42,468 nt of DNA from positions 25,163 through 67,630 of the forward strand of contig NZ_DKIH01000013.1 of assembly GCF_002454115.1 (NCBI RefSeq). Direction: 5' to 3'. The position numbers and the translations under genes were made by a program. Positions 32,511 through 40,046 of the stretch are shown here, piece by piece; the first letter of the stretch is position 1, and the number at the start of each line of letters is the position of its first letter. The stretch comes from Sphingopyxis sp. UBA6723 (GTDB taxonomy: Bacteria; Pseudomonadota; Alphaproteobacteria; Sphingomonadales; Sphingomonadaceae). The notes beneath the pieces were generated by a model, which did no database searches, had not been told where the DNA came from, and saw nothing but the letters and a program-made list of their open reading frames with translations.

Positions 32511-33641
32511 ATGTTTGCGCTACTTACGAAGCCCGACCTCGGCAGCGCATCCGCCACCGCGCAACTCTATTGCCGCCCGACCTGCTTTGTCGACCGCCCG
32601 CACGAGCTCGACGACAATTGCCTCCGCATCGCCGACACGATGGTCTGGTTCGCGGCCTGGCACATCAGCCTGCGCGACGGCGCCAGCGTCAAAGCGGCGA
32701 TCGTTATGGTCGCCGAATGGGCCGACTGGATCGCGGCAATGCCTGACGGTCTGGCGCAGGCGGCAACCGCCCAGCGCGCCGGGGTGGTGCGACCGCGCGG
32801 CGCTTTACAGCTTGGCGAACGTATCGTGCGGCTGAACGAGCCGCAGCTGATGGGTATCCTCAACGTCACCCCCGACAGTTTTTCCGACGGCGGCAAGCAT
32901 GTCGATGCGGTCGCTGCGGCCGATGCGGGCTTTGCGATGTCGACCGCGGGCGCGGCGATCATCGACGTCGGCGGGGAATCGACGCGGCCCGGTGCTCCGC
33001 TGGTCTGGGACGGCGACGAGATCCAGCGCGTCGAAGGCGTCGTTGCGGCGCTGGCGAAGGGCGGCGTCGCGGTGTCGATCGACACACGCAAGGCTGCGGT
33101 GATGGAGGCGGCGCTGGCCGCCGGGGCGCGGATCGTCAACGATGTATCGGCGCTGCGTTATGACGACCGCGCGATGGAAGTTGTGCTGGCCGCGGGCTGT
33201 CCGGTCGTGCTGATGCATGCACCATCGGCCAAGAGCGATCCGCATGCGGGCGGCGAATACGCCCATGTGCTGTTTGACGTATACGACATGCTGGCCGAGC
33301 GCGTCGCCGCATGTGTTACAGCGGGGATCGATCCGGCAAAGATTATCGTCGATCCGGGATTGGGGTTCGGCAAGGGGGTTGCCGACAATCTGGCGCTGAT
33401 CAATGGGCTCGCGCTATTCCACACGCTCGGCTGCCCGATCCTGTTCGGGGCGAGCCGCAAGCGGATGATCGGGGCGCTCGACAATGAGGCGCCAGCCGAC
33501 CAGCGCCTCGGGGGTACAGTCGCGCTGCATTATCAGGCCGCGGCGCAGGGCGCGCAATTGCTGCGCGTCCATGACATTGCCGAGAACCGCCAGGCGCTGC
33601 GCGTGTGGCGCGGGCTGCGCGACGCGGCGCTCACCGGCTGA
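32511..33641 (+). CDS. folP: Dihydropteroate synthase with an N-terminal extension
   Basis: The 376-residue enzyme joins p-aminobenzoate to hydroxymethyl-dihydropterin diphosphate in folate synthesis. The core from about residue 108 has the pterin- and diphosphate-binding motifs LMGILNVTPDSFSDGG, IDVGGESTRPGA, VSIDTRKAAVMEAAL, NDVSALRYD, the conserved IIVDPGLGFGKGVADN, and LFGASRKRMIG. The first roughly 105 residues (including RPTCFVDRPHELDDNCLRIA) form an extension absent from the approximately 280-residue E. coli enzyme; it has no motif I can name. ATG 32511 is preferred because AAGGGG sits 6 nt upstream; ATG 32505 would abut it. Confidence 0.94.
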   Translation: MFALLTKPDLGSASATAQLYCRPTCFVDRPHELDDNCLRIADTMVWFAAWHISLRDGASVKAAIVMVAEWADWIAAMPDGLAQAATAQRAGVVRPRGALQLGERIVRLNEPQLMGILNVTPDSFSDGGKHVDAVAAADAGFAMSTAGAAIIDVGGESTRPGAPLVWDGDEIQRVEGVVAALAKGGVAVSIDTRKAAVMEAALAAGARIVNDVSALRYDDRAMEVVLAAGCPVVLMHAPSAKSDPHAGGEYAHVLFDVYDMLAERVAACVTAGIDPAKIIVDPGLGFGKGVADNLALINGLALFHTLGCPILFGASRKRMIGALDNEAPADQRLGGTVALHYQAAAQGAQLLRVHDIAENRQALRVWRGLRDAALTG

Positions 33642-33728
33642 GGCGAGCCGAGGCAACCCTCATCGCGCTCCAGCGTATCTCCGGGGACCACAGGCGCCAG
33701 CTCGGCGCCGATCCCCACAGGAGATATT

Positions 33729-34112
33729 ATGCAACTTCCCACCGGCTCGCATGTCGCCGTCGCCGACGGCACCCAGTTTCAGCTGTTCCGCAACAGTGGC
33801 ACCGAACAGGAACCCAGCTTGAAGGCGGTCGACTTGCCGACGAGCGACGAATCGGCGCACAATGCCGGGCAGGGCGACACGCCGCGTCAGAATGAGGAAG
33901 CGGGCCATGCGGCGTCGGTTGCCGAAGCGCTGAACGCCGCCGTGCTGTCGAACAAGATCAAGCAACTGATCGTGATCGCCGATCCGAGCACACTCGGCGA
34001 GATGCGCAAGCTCTATCACAAGACGCTCGAAGCGGCGCTGGTGGGCGAGATCGCCAAGACGCTGACCAGCCAGTCAACCGACGATATTCTGAAATCGATC
34101 GCGAACGCTTAA
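33729..34112 (+). CDS. Host-attachment family protein (AtsE-like)
   Basis: The 127-residue protein resembles the 'protein required for attachment to host cells' family: N-terminal GSHVAVADGTQFQLFRN, a variable acidic middle, then HAASVAEALNAAVLSNKIKQ, LIVIADPSTLGEMRKLYH and the C-terminal ALVGEIAKTLTSQSTDDI. AGGAGA lies about 5 nt before the start. The family name comes from a plant-attachment gene, but members are common in free-living alphaproteobacteria and the biochemical role is unknown. It follows folP by 87 nt and converges on an SDR gene (5 bp between stops). Confidence 0.85.
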   Translation: MQLPTGSHVAVADGTQFQLFRNSGTEQEPSLKAVDLPTSDESAHNAGQGDTPRQNEEAGHAASVAEALNAAVLSNKIKQLIVIADPSTLGEMRKLYHKTLEAALVGEIAKTLTSQSTDDILKSIANA

Positions 34113-34117
34113 CTGGC

Positions 34118-34834
34118 CTACAGGCTGTAGCCACCGTCGCTGGTCAGCACGCTGCCGGTGATGGTGGCGGCGGCATCGGACAGCAGGAACAGGATCTGCG
34201 CCGCCGTCTCGTCGGCGGTTGCATAGCGACCTAGCGGCGTCGCCATTTTGGCCATCGCCGTCATGGCCGCATCGCGCGAGCCTTCGCTGGCGATCAGGTC
34301 GGTGAAAAAGGGCATGTCGTCCCAGATCGGGGTATCGACCCCGCCCGGCGCGATCGCGTTGACGCGGATGCCGTGCGGGGCGCCTTCCTTTGCGGCGACC
34401 TTGGTGAGCTGGATCAATGCTGCCTTGGACGCGCCATAGGCGCCAGTGCCCGGTTCGGCCTTAATGCCGGAGATCGATGCGGTCGTGACGATCGCGCCGC
34501 CTAGGCCGTGTGCGGTCATGGCGCGCATCGCGGCCTGCAAGCTCAGCATCGCGCCGTCGAGATTGACCGCCAGCAAGCGCCGCCAGGCCATGAAGTCGAT
34601 ATCGATGATCGGGGAGGCATCGCTGATCCCGGCGTTGACGACCGCGAGATCGACCGCGGCGAGGCTGTCGGCGCGCTCCAACCACATGTCTGGGTCGGCA
34701 ACATCGTCGCCGCGGCTACGATCGATGCCGATGACGGTGGCGCCCGCGGCGCGCAAGGCATCGGCTACGGCAAGGCCGATCCCCGAATCATCGCCGGTGA
34801 CGAGCGCCGTTCTTCCGGAAAAATCGAAACTCAT
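34118..34834 (-). CDS. Short-chain dehydrogenase/reductase (SDR family)
   Basis: The 238-residue classical SDR has the cofactor loop TALVTGDDSGIGLAVADAL (TGxxxGIG, residues 12-20), an aspartate in GATVIGIDRSRGDD consistent with NAD(H) preference, VVNAGISDASP, the catalytic Ser in IVTTASISGIKA, Tyr and Lys in GAYGASKAALIQL, and a C-terminal GSVLTSDGGYSL. Overall length and C-terminus match 3-oxoacyl-ACP-reductase-like enzymes (FabG-like), but the substrate is not known. The stop is 5 bp from the convergent host-attachment-type gene, and its start is only 18 bp from the end of the NtrC-like regulator gene on the same strand, so the two may be one transcript. Confidence 0.9.
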   Translation of the reverse strand: MSFDFSGRTALVTGDDSGIGLAVADALRAAGATVIGIDRSRGDDVADPDMWLERADSLAAVDLAVVNAGISDASPIIDIDFMAWRRLLAVNLDGAMLSLQAAMRAMTAHGLGGAIVTTASISGIKAEPGTGAYGASKAALIQLTKVAAKEGAPHGIRVNAIAPGGVDTPIWDDMPFFTDLIASEGSRDAAMTAMAKMATPLGRYATADETAAQILFLLSDAAATITGSVLTSDGGYSL

Positions 34835-34852
34835 GGTTGCGACGTAAAGCCG

Positions 34853-36286
34853 TCAGGCGGCGGTGTCGATCCCGAGATCGCTGAGTTTACGGTACAGCGT
34901 CGAGCGCCCGATGCCGAGGCGGCGGGCGACTTCGCTCATCCGGCCGCGGTAATGGCCGATGGCGAGGCGGATGACGTCGGCCTCGATTTCTTCGAGCGGG
35001 CGGAGGTTGCCGTCGGGAAGGTAAAGCGTGACCCCGATCGCTTCGCCGTTGATCGCGATCTCGCCTTCGCCGCTGGGGCTGCCGCCGCCGAGCGTTGCTT
35101 CGATGGCGCGGAAGTCGGCGCTGGTCAGCACGTCGGTGGTGCTGCCGACCGCGGCGCGGAACAGCACGTCCTGCAACTGGCGCACATTGCCCGGCCAGGC
35201 ATAAGCGGCGAGCAGGCGCAGCGCGTCGTCGGTCACCCCGATCGGCCCCATGCCGGGGAGACCGCCAATGCGTGCGAGCAAATGGCGGGCGAGCGGGCCG
35301 ACGTCGCCGCGGCGCTCGGACAGTGAGGGCAGAGTGAATTGTGCCGTGGACAGCGCGTAGTAGAGGTCTTCGCGGAAATGCCCCGCTTCGATCAGCTTTT
35401 CCAGCGGGCTGGTGCTGGTCGCGATGATGCGGACATCGACGCTCTGGCGGATCGTGCCGCCGATCATCTGGACTTCGCCGGTATTGAGAAATTCGATAAG
35501 CTTCGCTTGGGTTTCGAGCGGGATGCATTCGACATGGTCGATAATCACACTGCCGCCATCGGCCTGAACCAGCCGACCGATCTGACGGTCGAAAGCGCCC
35601 GCAAAGGCGCCGCGTTCGTGGCCGAACAGGCCCGATCCGATCAGGCCCGGCGAAACCGCCGAACAATCGACCATCACCAGCGCGCCGCGCGCACGGGGGG
35701 ACGCGCTGTGGATGGCGCGCGCGAAGACTTCCTTGCCCGTGCCGGGTCGGCCGTTGATCATGACGGGGACGCGGGCGCGCGCCGCTTTGGCGGCAATGGC
35801 GAGCGCGCTGCGGAAACTGGGGCTCGACCCGATGATTTCCTCGAAAGCCAGCGGCGCACGCAGTTTTTCGGTCAGCGGGCGCAGTTCGCCCTGGGGGCCG
35901 CTGGTCGACACGACGCGGTCAAGTGCTTCGAGCAGGCGGTCGGGCGCGATGGGTTTCTGGACGAAGTCGCTCGCCCCGGCGCGCATTGCGCCAACCGCAA
36001 CTTCGACCCCGTTACGCATGGTGATGACGATAAGTGGCAGCGCGGGGCGCCAGCGACGCAGTTCGGCGACAAATTCTGCCATGTCCATGCCGGGCGTGCC
36101 CTGATCGACGAGCACGGCGTCGAGCGCCATGCCTTCCTGGGTGCCGAGCTTTGCCAGGGCGGTATCGGCGTCACCCGCGACAATGCTGCGCCAGCCGCCG
36201 CGCGAGACCAGCGCCGCCAGAAAGCGTTGCTGCGCCAGCTCGCTGTCGACGATCATCACTGTTCGCGTGTCGCGCGTGGTTGCCAT
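34853..36286 (-). CDS. NtrC-like response regulator with a degenerate AAA+ domain
   Basis: The 477-residue protein is like NtrC in layout. The receiver domain (residues 8-128) keeps Asp14, phospho-acceptor Asp61 in AVLVDQGTPGMD, and Lys111. The AAA+ domain has a good Walker A (INGRPGTGKEVFARAI), but the sigma-54 loop reads GAFAGA (226-231) instead of GAFTGA, and Walker B ends VIIDHVECIP, with His251 where the catalytic Glu normally is. The Fis-type helix-turn-helix is intact (MSEVARRLGIGRSTLYRKLS). These changes suggest a regulator that does not activate sigma-54. The start is uncertain: ATG 36286, or GTG 36358 upstream. No cognate kinase is nearby. Confidence 0.88.
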   Translation of the reverse strand: MATTRDTRTVMIVDSELAQQRFLAALVSRGGWRSIVAGDADTALAKLGTQEGMALDAVLVDQGTPGMDMAEFVAELRRWRPALPLIVITMRNGVEVAVGAMRAGASDFVQKPIAPDRLLEALDRVVSTSGPQGELRPLTEKLRAPLAFEEIIGSSPSFRSALAIAAKAARARVPVMINGRPGTGKEVFARAIHSASPRARGALVMVDCSAVSPGLIGSGLFGHERGAFAGAFDRQIGRLVQADGGSVIIDHVECIPLETQAKLIEFLNTGEVQMIGGTIRQSVDVRIIATSTSPLEKLIEAGHFREDLYYALSTAQFTLPSLSERRGDVGPLARHLLARIGGLPGMGPIGVTDDALRLLAAYAWPGNVRQLQDVLFRAAVGSTTDVLTSADFRAIEATLGGGSPSGEGEIAINGEAIGVTLYLPDGNLRPLEEIEADVIRLAIGHYRGRMSEVARRLGIGRSTLYRKLSDLGIDTAA

Positions 36287-36522
36287 CGTTTTCGAATCTG
36301 CCCTTGTTTCGGCACTGATGTGCCGATTCATCCGCTCAAGTGCAGTGATGTACGCCACACGGGTAAAGGGGCGATTAAGGCCGTTCGGCTTTTACGGTCG
36401 GCCGTCGACCCAAAGCGCCCTTGAGCATAAGCGGTAGCGTGGCTAAGACCGGCGCGAAGGCCGATTCTGGGCCGGGCGCGGCGCGCCTGTGCCGGGGAAA
36501 CGGCGACTGAAGGGGAAAAGCC

Positions 36523-36645
36523 ATGGCAGAGCAGGAAATGAAAGCAGCGGAAGAAACCTACTCCGGTTTCATCAGCCTGTTTAAAGTCGGATCGATCATC
36601 ACCGCGATCGTGACCGTCTTCGTCGTTCTCCTCATCGCGTCCTGA
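36523..36645 (+). CDS. aa3-type cytochrome c oxidase subunit IV (short bacterial form)
   Basis: This 40-residue gene is easily missed. MAEQEMKAAEETYSGFISL is a polar head; FKVGSIITAIVTVFVVLLIA is a single transmembrane helix at the C-terminus. That layout, with (S/G)F near the membrane face, matches the bacterial aa3-oxidase subunit IV family, a small accessory subunit of cytochrome oxidase. The family often sits beside the transhydrogenase alpha-subunit gene in alphaproteobacteria, as here (10 nt before pntAA). GAAGGGGAAAAG lies just upstream of ATG 36523. The other oxidase subunits are not in the window. Confidence 0.85.
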   Translation: MAEQEMKAAEETYSGFISLFKVGSIITAIVTVFVVLLIAS

Positions 36646-36655
36646 CCGGGTCGGC

Positions 36656-37774
36656 ATGCGCATCGCTGTCCTGAAGGAGCTCGCCCCCGGCGAGACCCGC
36701 GTCGCCGCCACACCTGAAACCGTTAAGAAATTCATAGGTTTGGGTGCCGAAGTTGCCGTCGAATCGGGGGCAGGCGTGGCGGCCTCGGTTGCCGATGCCG
36801 ATTATAGCGCTGCGGGCGCCAACGTCGCCAGCCGCGCCGAGGTGCTGAAGGGCGCGAACATCATTCTCGCGATTCAGGGGCCGGATCCCAAGGGGCTGAG
36901 CGGTTTTGCTGACGGCGCCTGGCTGGCGGCGGGGCTCAACCCGTTCGGCGAACGGTCGCGGGTCGACGAATATGCGAAGCTGGGCATCGAAGCACTGGCG
37001 ATGGAGTTCATGCCGCGCATCACGCGCGCGCAGTCGATGGACATATTGTCGAGCCAGGCAAACCTCGCCGGTTACAAGGCGGTGCTGATGGCAGCGAACG
37101 CCTATGGCCGCGCCTTTCCGATGATGATGACCGCGGCGGGCACTGTCAGTGCTGCCAAAGCCTTCGTCATGGGCGTCGGGGTTGCCGGGCTTCAGGCGAT
37201 CGCGACCGCACGGCGCCTCGGCGCTCAGGTCAGCGCGACCGACGTGCGCGCCGCGACCAAGGAACAGATCATGTCGCTCGGCGCCAAGCCGATCTTCGTC
37301 GAGAGTGTCGCAGGGATCGAGGGCGAGGGCGCTGGCGGCTATGCCACCGAAATGTCCGACGAATATAAGGCGGCGCAGGCCGAACTGGTTTCGTCGCACA
37401 TCGCCAAGCAGGACATCGTCATCACCACCGCGCTGATCCCGGGGCGGCCCGCCCCGCGGCTGATTTCGGACGCACAGCTGGCGACGATGCGCACCGGCAG
37501 CGTGATCGTCGACATGGCAGCCGAAAGCGGCGGCAATGTCGAAGGTTCGGTGTCGGGCGAAGCCAAGCGCATCCACGGCGTCACCGTGATCGGTGCGAGC
37601 AATATCGCGGCGTTGATGCCGGCTGACACCAGCGCGCTGTTCAGCCGCAACCTGTTCAACTTTCTGTCTGCCTTCTGGGACAAGGAGGCGGGCAAGCCGG
37701 TTCTCGACGAGGAAATCGGCAACGCGATCCGTCTGACGCAGGGCGGCAAGGTCGTGAACGAGCGGCTGCTCTGA
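36656..37774 (+). CDS. pntAA: NAD(P) transhydrogenase subunit alpha part 1 (domain I)
   Basis: The 372-residue soluble NAD(H)-binding component of the proton-translocating transhydrogenase moves hydride between NADH and NADP+. The alanine-dehydrogenase/PNT N-terminal domain begins RIAVLKELAPGETRVAATPE. The Rossmann domain has VMGVGVAGLQAIATARRLGA and the ATDVRAATKEQIMSLGA segment, followed by ITTALIPGRPAPRLI, VIVDMAAESGGNVEGS and SNIAALMPADTSALFSRNL. Length is that of the split alpha-1 subunit of alphaproteobacteria. Its partners pntAB and pntB are 2 kb downstream, with three other genes between. It follows the oxidase subunit IV gene by 10 nt. Confidence 0.95.
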   Translation: MRIAVLKELAPGETRVAATPETVKKFIGLGAEVAVESGAGVAASVADADYSAAGANVASRAEVLKGANIILAIQGPDPKGLSGFADGAWLAAGLNPFGERSRVDEYAKLGIEALAMEFMPRITRAQSMDILSSQANLAGYKAVLMAANAYGRAFPMMMTAAGTVSAAKAFVMGVGVAGLQAIATARRLGAQVSATDVRAATKEQIMSLGAKPIFVESVAGIEGEGAGGYATEMSDEYKAAQAELVSSHIAKQDIVITTALIPGRPAPRLISDAQLATMRTGSVIVDMAAESGGNVEGSVSGEAKRIHGVTVIGASNIAALMPADTSALFSRNLFNFLSAFWDKEAGKPVLDEEIGNAIRLTQGGKVVNERLL

Positions 37775-37787
37775 TGGCCCCGCGCTG

Positions 37788-38156
37788 ATGGGGTTGTTCA
37801 GTGCCAGCGACCTTGACGTCACATCCGCTTCGGCAGAATTCGGCCATGCGCTGATTGCCGGTGAAACCATCCTGGCGGCATTTCGCACGATTCGTGATTC
37901 GGTGCTGCTGACCGATCAGCGACTGATTTACATCAATGTGCAGGGGCTCACCGGATCGAAGGTCGAGTTTCAGTCGGTGCCGTGGCGGTCGGTGGTCCGC
38001 TTTGCGTTGGAAACAGCCGGGACATTCGACCTCGATGCCGACATGAAGATCTGGGTATCGGGCGCTGCCGAACCGTTGCAGGTCAAGGTTTCGCGCAAGA
38101 GCGATCCCCGCGTCATCCAGCGCATCATGGCCGAGCAGACCCTGCTCAAGCGGTAG
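37788..38156 (+). CDS. Bacterial PH-domain protein
   Basis: The 122-residue soluble protein resembles the bacterial pleckstrin-homology-like family (bPH_1): residues 25-120 include ETILAAFRTIRDSVLLTDQR, LIYINVQGLTGSKVEFQSVP, WRSVVRFALETAGTFDLDAD and a closing helix near VIQRIMAEQTLLKR. These proteins form rings in crystal structures, but their function is not established. No signal peptide or membrane segment is seen. The start ATG 37788 lies 13 nt after pntAA, so it is likely in the same transcript. Confidence 0.85.
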   Translation: MGLFSASDLDVTSASAEFGHALIAGETILAAFRTIRDSVLLTDQRLIYINVQGLTGSKVEFQSVPWRSVVRFALETAGTFDLDADMKIWVSGAAEPLQVKVSRKSDPRVIQRIMAEQTLLKR

Positions 38157-38246
38157 TTGCTGCCGCCCCCTATTGTCATCAAAGCGTTAGAAAAGCCGCA
38201 TTATCGCGCTTCGCATGAAACCATTTTCCGTCGCTGTGCGTCTTTT

Positions 38247-38260
38247 GGTTGGTTCCAACC
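38247..38260. promoter_or_regulatory. Short inverted repeat upstream of the first fasciclin gene
   Basis: GGTTGGTTCCAACC (arms GGTTGG and CCAACC around TT) lies 32 nt before the fasciclin start. It could be an operator or part of the leader. The 135-bp gap presumably also holds this gene's promoter; I see no confident -35/-10 assignment. Confidence 0.3.
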
Positions 38261-38291
38261 GTAACTGCCACAATTCGATGGAGACTCGATA

Positions 38292-38951
38292 ATGCGTGCG
38301 AAGTTTATTGCTCTTCCCCTGTTTGCTCTGACCGCGGCAACCCTGTCCGCTCCGGCTTATGCCGCGGACGCTGACGCGACCGAAGCCACCGTTGCCGAGG
38401 CCGAAGCCGCGGCAGGTGCGATGGTCGAGAGCTGGAACATCGTTCAGAATGCAACGAAGTCGCCCGAGCATACGACCCTGGTAAAGGCGCTGACCGCGGC
38501 CGGACTGACCGAAACGCTGAGCGGCACCGGACCTTTCACAGTGTTTGCACCGACCGACCAGGCCTTTGCCGCGGTCCCGCAGCCGATGACCACCTATCTG
38601 ATGGACCCTGCCAACAAGGCGGCGCTGGCGCAGGTGCTCACCTATCACGTCGTCCCGGGCGCAGTCACGTCGGCGGACCTGTTTGCGAAGATCAAGGCGG
38701 GTGGCGGCAAGGCGACGCTGACCACCGTCGAGGGTCAGCCGCTAACCTTCACCGAAGTGTCGGGTAACATCAAGGTTGATGGAACCCAGGGCAGCACCGG
38801 TTATGTCACGCAGCCGGACGTCACACAGTCGAACGGGGTAATCCACATCCTCAACGGCGTTCTGATGCCCGAAATCAAGCCCGCCGCAGCGGCAGAACCC
38901 GCTGCGCCTGCTGAAGCGGCACCCGCTGCGGAACCAACCCCGGCAACATGA
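38292..38951 (+). CDS. Secreted fasciclin (FAS1) domain protein
   Basis: The 219-residue protein has a Sec signal peptide (FIALPLFALTAATLSAPAYA, cleavage after about residue 24). One FAS1 domain covers residues 45-195 with VESWNIVQNATKSPEHTTLV, GTGPFTVFAPTDQAFAAVP (H1 motif), QVLTYHVVPGAVTSADL (YH motif), and the terminal SNGVIHILNGVLMPE. An Ala/Pro/Glu-rich tail ends the protein. FAS1 domains mediate cell adhesion or surface interactions. The next gene encodes a second FAS1 protein with clear similarity, pointing to tandem duplication. ATGGAGACTCGATA gives GGAG just before the start. It lies within the interrupted transhydrogenase locus. Confidence 0.93.
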   Translation: MRAKFIALPLFALTAATLSAPAYAADADATEATVAEAEAAAGAMVESWNIVQNATKSPEHTTLVKALTAAGLTETLSGTGPFTVFAPTDQAFAAVPQPMTTYLMDPANKAALAQVLTYHVVPGAVTSADLFAKIKAGGGKATLTTVEGQPLTFTEVSGNIKVDGTQGSTGYVTQPDVTQSNGVIHILNGVLMPEIKPAAAAEPAAPAEAAPAAEPTPAT

Positions 38952-38974
38952 TGCCGATCTCAAAGGAGAATGTT

Positions 38975-39598
38975 ATGAAGCGCGCATTTTTGATGACGGC
39001 CGCGGCCGCGGTCGGCCTGGGCTTGGCAGGCTGCAACAGCAGCCCCGAAACGCCCGCGACTGAAACGACGACCGTGACCGAAGGTGAAATGGCACCCGTC
39101 GATACCGCCGGTGCCAACCCGACGGTCGGCGGCGCAGAGATGCTGCCGACCAAGACCATCGTCGAAAACGCGTCGGCTTCCCCGATCCACAAGACGCTTG
39201 TGACTGCGGTAACGCAGGCCGGTTTGGTGGAAACGTTGTCGGGCGCGGGTCCGTTCACTGTTTTCGCACCGACCGACGCCGCCTTCTCGCAGGTCGCGCC
39301 GGTAACGCGCGATGGCTGGATGCGTCCGGCGCAAAAGGAAGTGCTGGCAGGCGTGCTGAAATATCACGTCGTTCCCGGCAAGGTGATGGCTGCTGATCTG
39401 GCGTCGCAAATCACCGCTGGCGGCGGCAAGGCAGTTCTGAAAACCGTCGAAGGCCAGGATCTGACCGCGACCCAGAGTGGCGATTCGATCATTCTGACCA
39501 GCGCCAGCGGCAACAAGGCGACGGTGACGCAGGCCGATGTTGGCCAGTCGAACGGGGTGATCCACGTCGTTGACGCAGTGCTCGTCCCCAAGATGTAA
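38975..39598 (+). CDS. Fasciclin (FAS1) domain lipoprotein
   Basis: The 207-residue protein starts at ATG 38975 with AAAGGAG 6 nt upstream; an upstream in-frame ATG at 38948 overlaps the previous stop and has no such site. The N-terminus FLMTAAAAVGLGLAGCNSS is a lipoprotein signal with lipobox LAGC. A Thr/Glu-rich linker precedes a FAS1 domain at about 55-207: SPIHKTLVTAVTQAGLVETL, GPFTVFAPTDAAFSQVAP, VLKYHVVPGKVMAADL, and SNGVIHVVDAVLVPKM. It is a paralogue of the preceding secreted protein, but membrane-anchored. A strong terminator follows, so the two fasciclin genes probably form their own unit. Confidence 0.93.
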   Translation: MKRAFLMTAAAAVGLGLAGCNSSPETPATETTTVTEGEMAPVDTAGANPTVGGAEMLPTKTIVENASASPIHKTLVTAVTQAGLVETLSGAGPFTVFAPTDAAFSQVAPVTRDGWMRPAQKEVLAGVLKYHVVPGKVMAADLASQITAGGGKAVLKTVEGQDLTATQSGDSIILTSASGNKATVTQADVGQSNGVIHVVDAVLVPKM

Positions 39599-39645
39599 TC
39601 CGGAGGGCCGAACGAACGGCTCCCGCGACATTTAATGTCCCGATC

Positions 39646-39688
39646 GGCCCGCATTTCTCATGATTGAGCGATGCGGGCCTTTCTTTTT
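39646..39688 (+). terminator. Rho-independent terminator after the fasciclin genes
   Basis: The stem GGCCCGCAT (39646-39654) pairs with ATGCGGGCC (39671-39679), with an inner CTCA-TGAT-TGAG pairing in the loop, and is followed directly by TTTCTTTTT (39680-39688). This is a classic intrinsic terminator. It separates the fasciclin genes from pntAB, implying that pntAB-pntB need their own promoter. Confidence 0.9.
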
Positions 39689-39763
39689 GGCCGCTTTGGA
39701 GTCGACACGCTGGCGTGTGCGCGGCAAGAGGTGCGCCAAGCGGAATCAGCAGGGGAGCGTGCC

Positions 39764-40045
39764 GTGGATTTCATCGCGATATTTTCGATTTTTGTCCTGG
39801 CGTGCTTCGTCGGTTATTTCGTCGTGTGGTCGGTGACCCCGGCGCTGCATACGCCGCTGATGAGCGTGACCAACGCCATTTCGTCGGTGATCATCGTCGG
39901 CGCGCTGATCGCCAGTGCCGCCGCCGGTTCGGCGTCGTCGAAATGGCTGGGGCTGGCCGCGGTCGTGATGGCGAGCATCAATATCTTTGGTGGCTTTGCG
40001 GTCACCGCGCGCATGCTGGCAATGTACAAGAAGAAGGAGCGCTGA
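39764..40045 (+). CDS. pntAB: NAD(P) transhydrogenase subunit alpha part 2
   Basis: The 93-residue membrane subunit supplies the alpha-part of the proton channel (domain IIa). It has three to four hydrophobic helices: VDFIAIFSIFVLACFVGYFV, PALHTPLMSVTNAISSVIIV (the strongly conserved HTPLMSVTNAISS segment), and the final GLAAVVMASINIFGGFAVTA with tail RMLAMYKKKER. A GTG start at 39764 is chosen because GGGGAG lies about 7 nt upstream; the frame remains open to 39671 but that would overlap the terminator. pntB starts 1 nt after its stop. Confidence 0.93.
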   Translation: MDFIAIFSIFVLACFVGYFVVWSVTPALHTPLMSVTNAISSVIIVGALIASAAAGSASSKWLGLAAVVMASINIFGGFAVTARMLAMYKKKER

Positions 40046-40046
40046 G

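Noticed and set aside
39671..39763. Longer PntAB beginning at 39671.
   Set aside because: It would start within the rho-independent terminator, and the N-terminus would not match PntAB; GTG 39764 has GGGGAG upstream.
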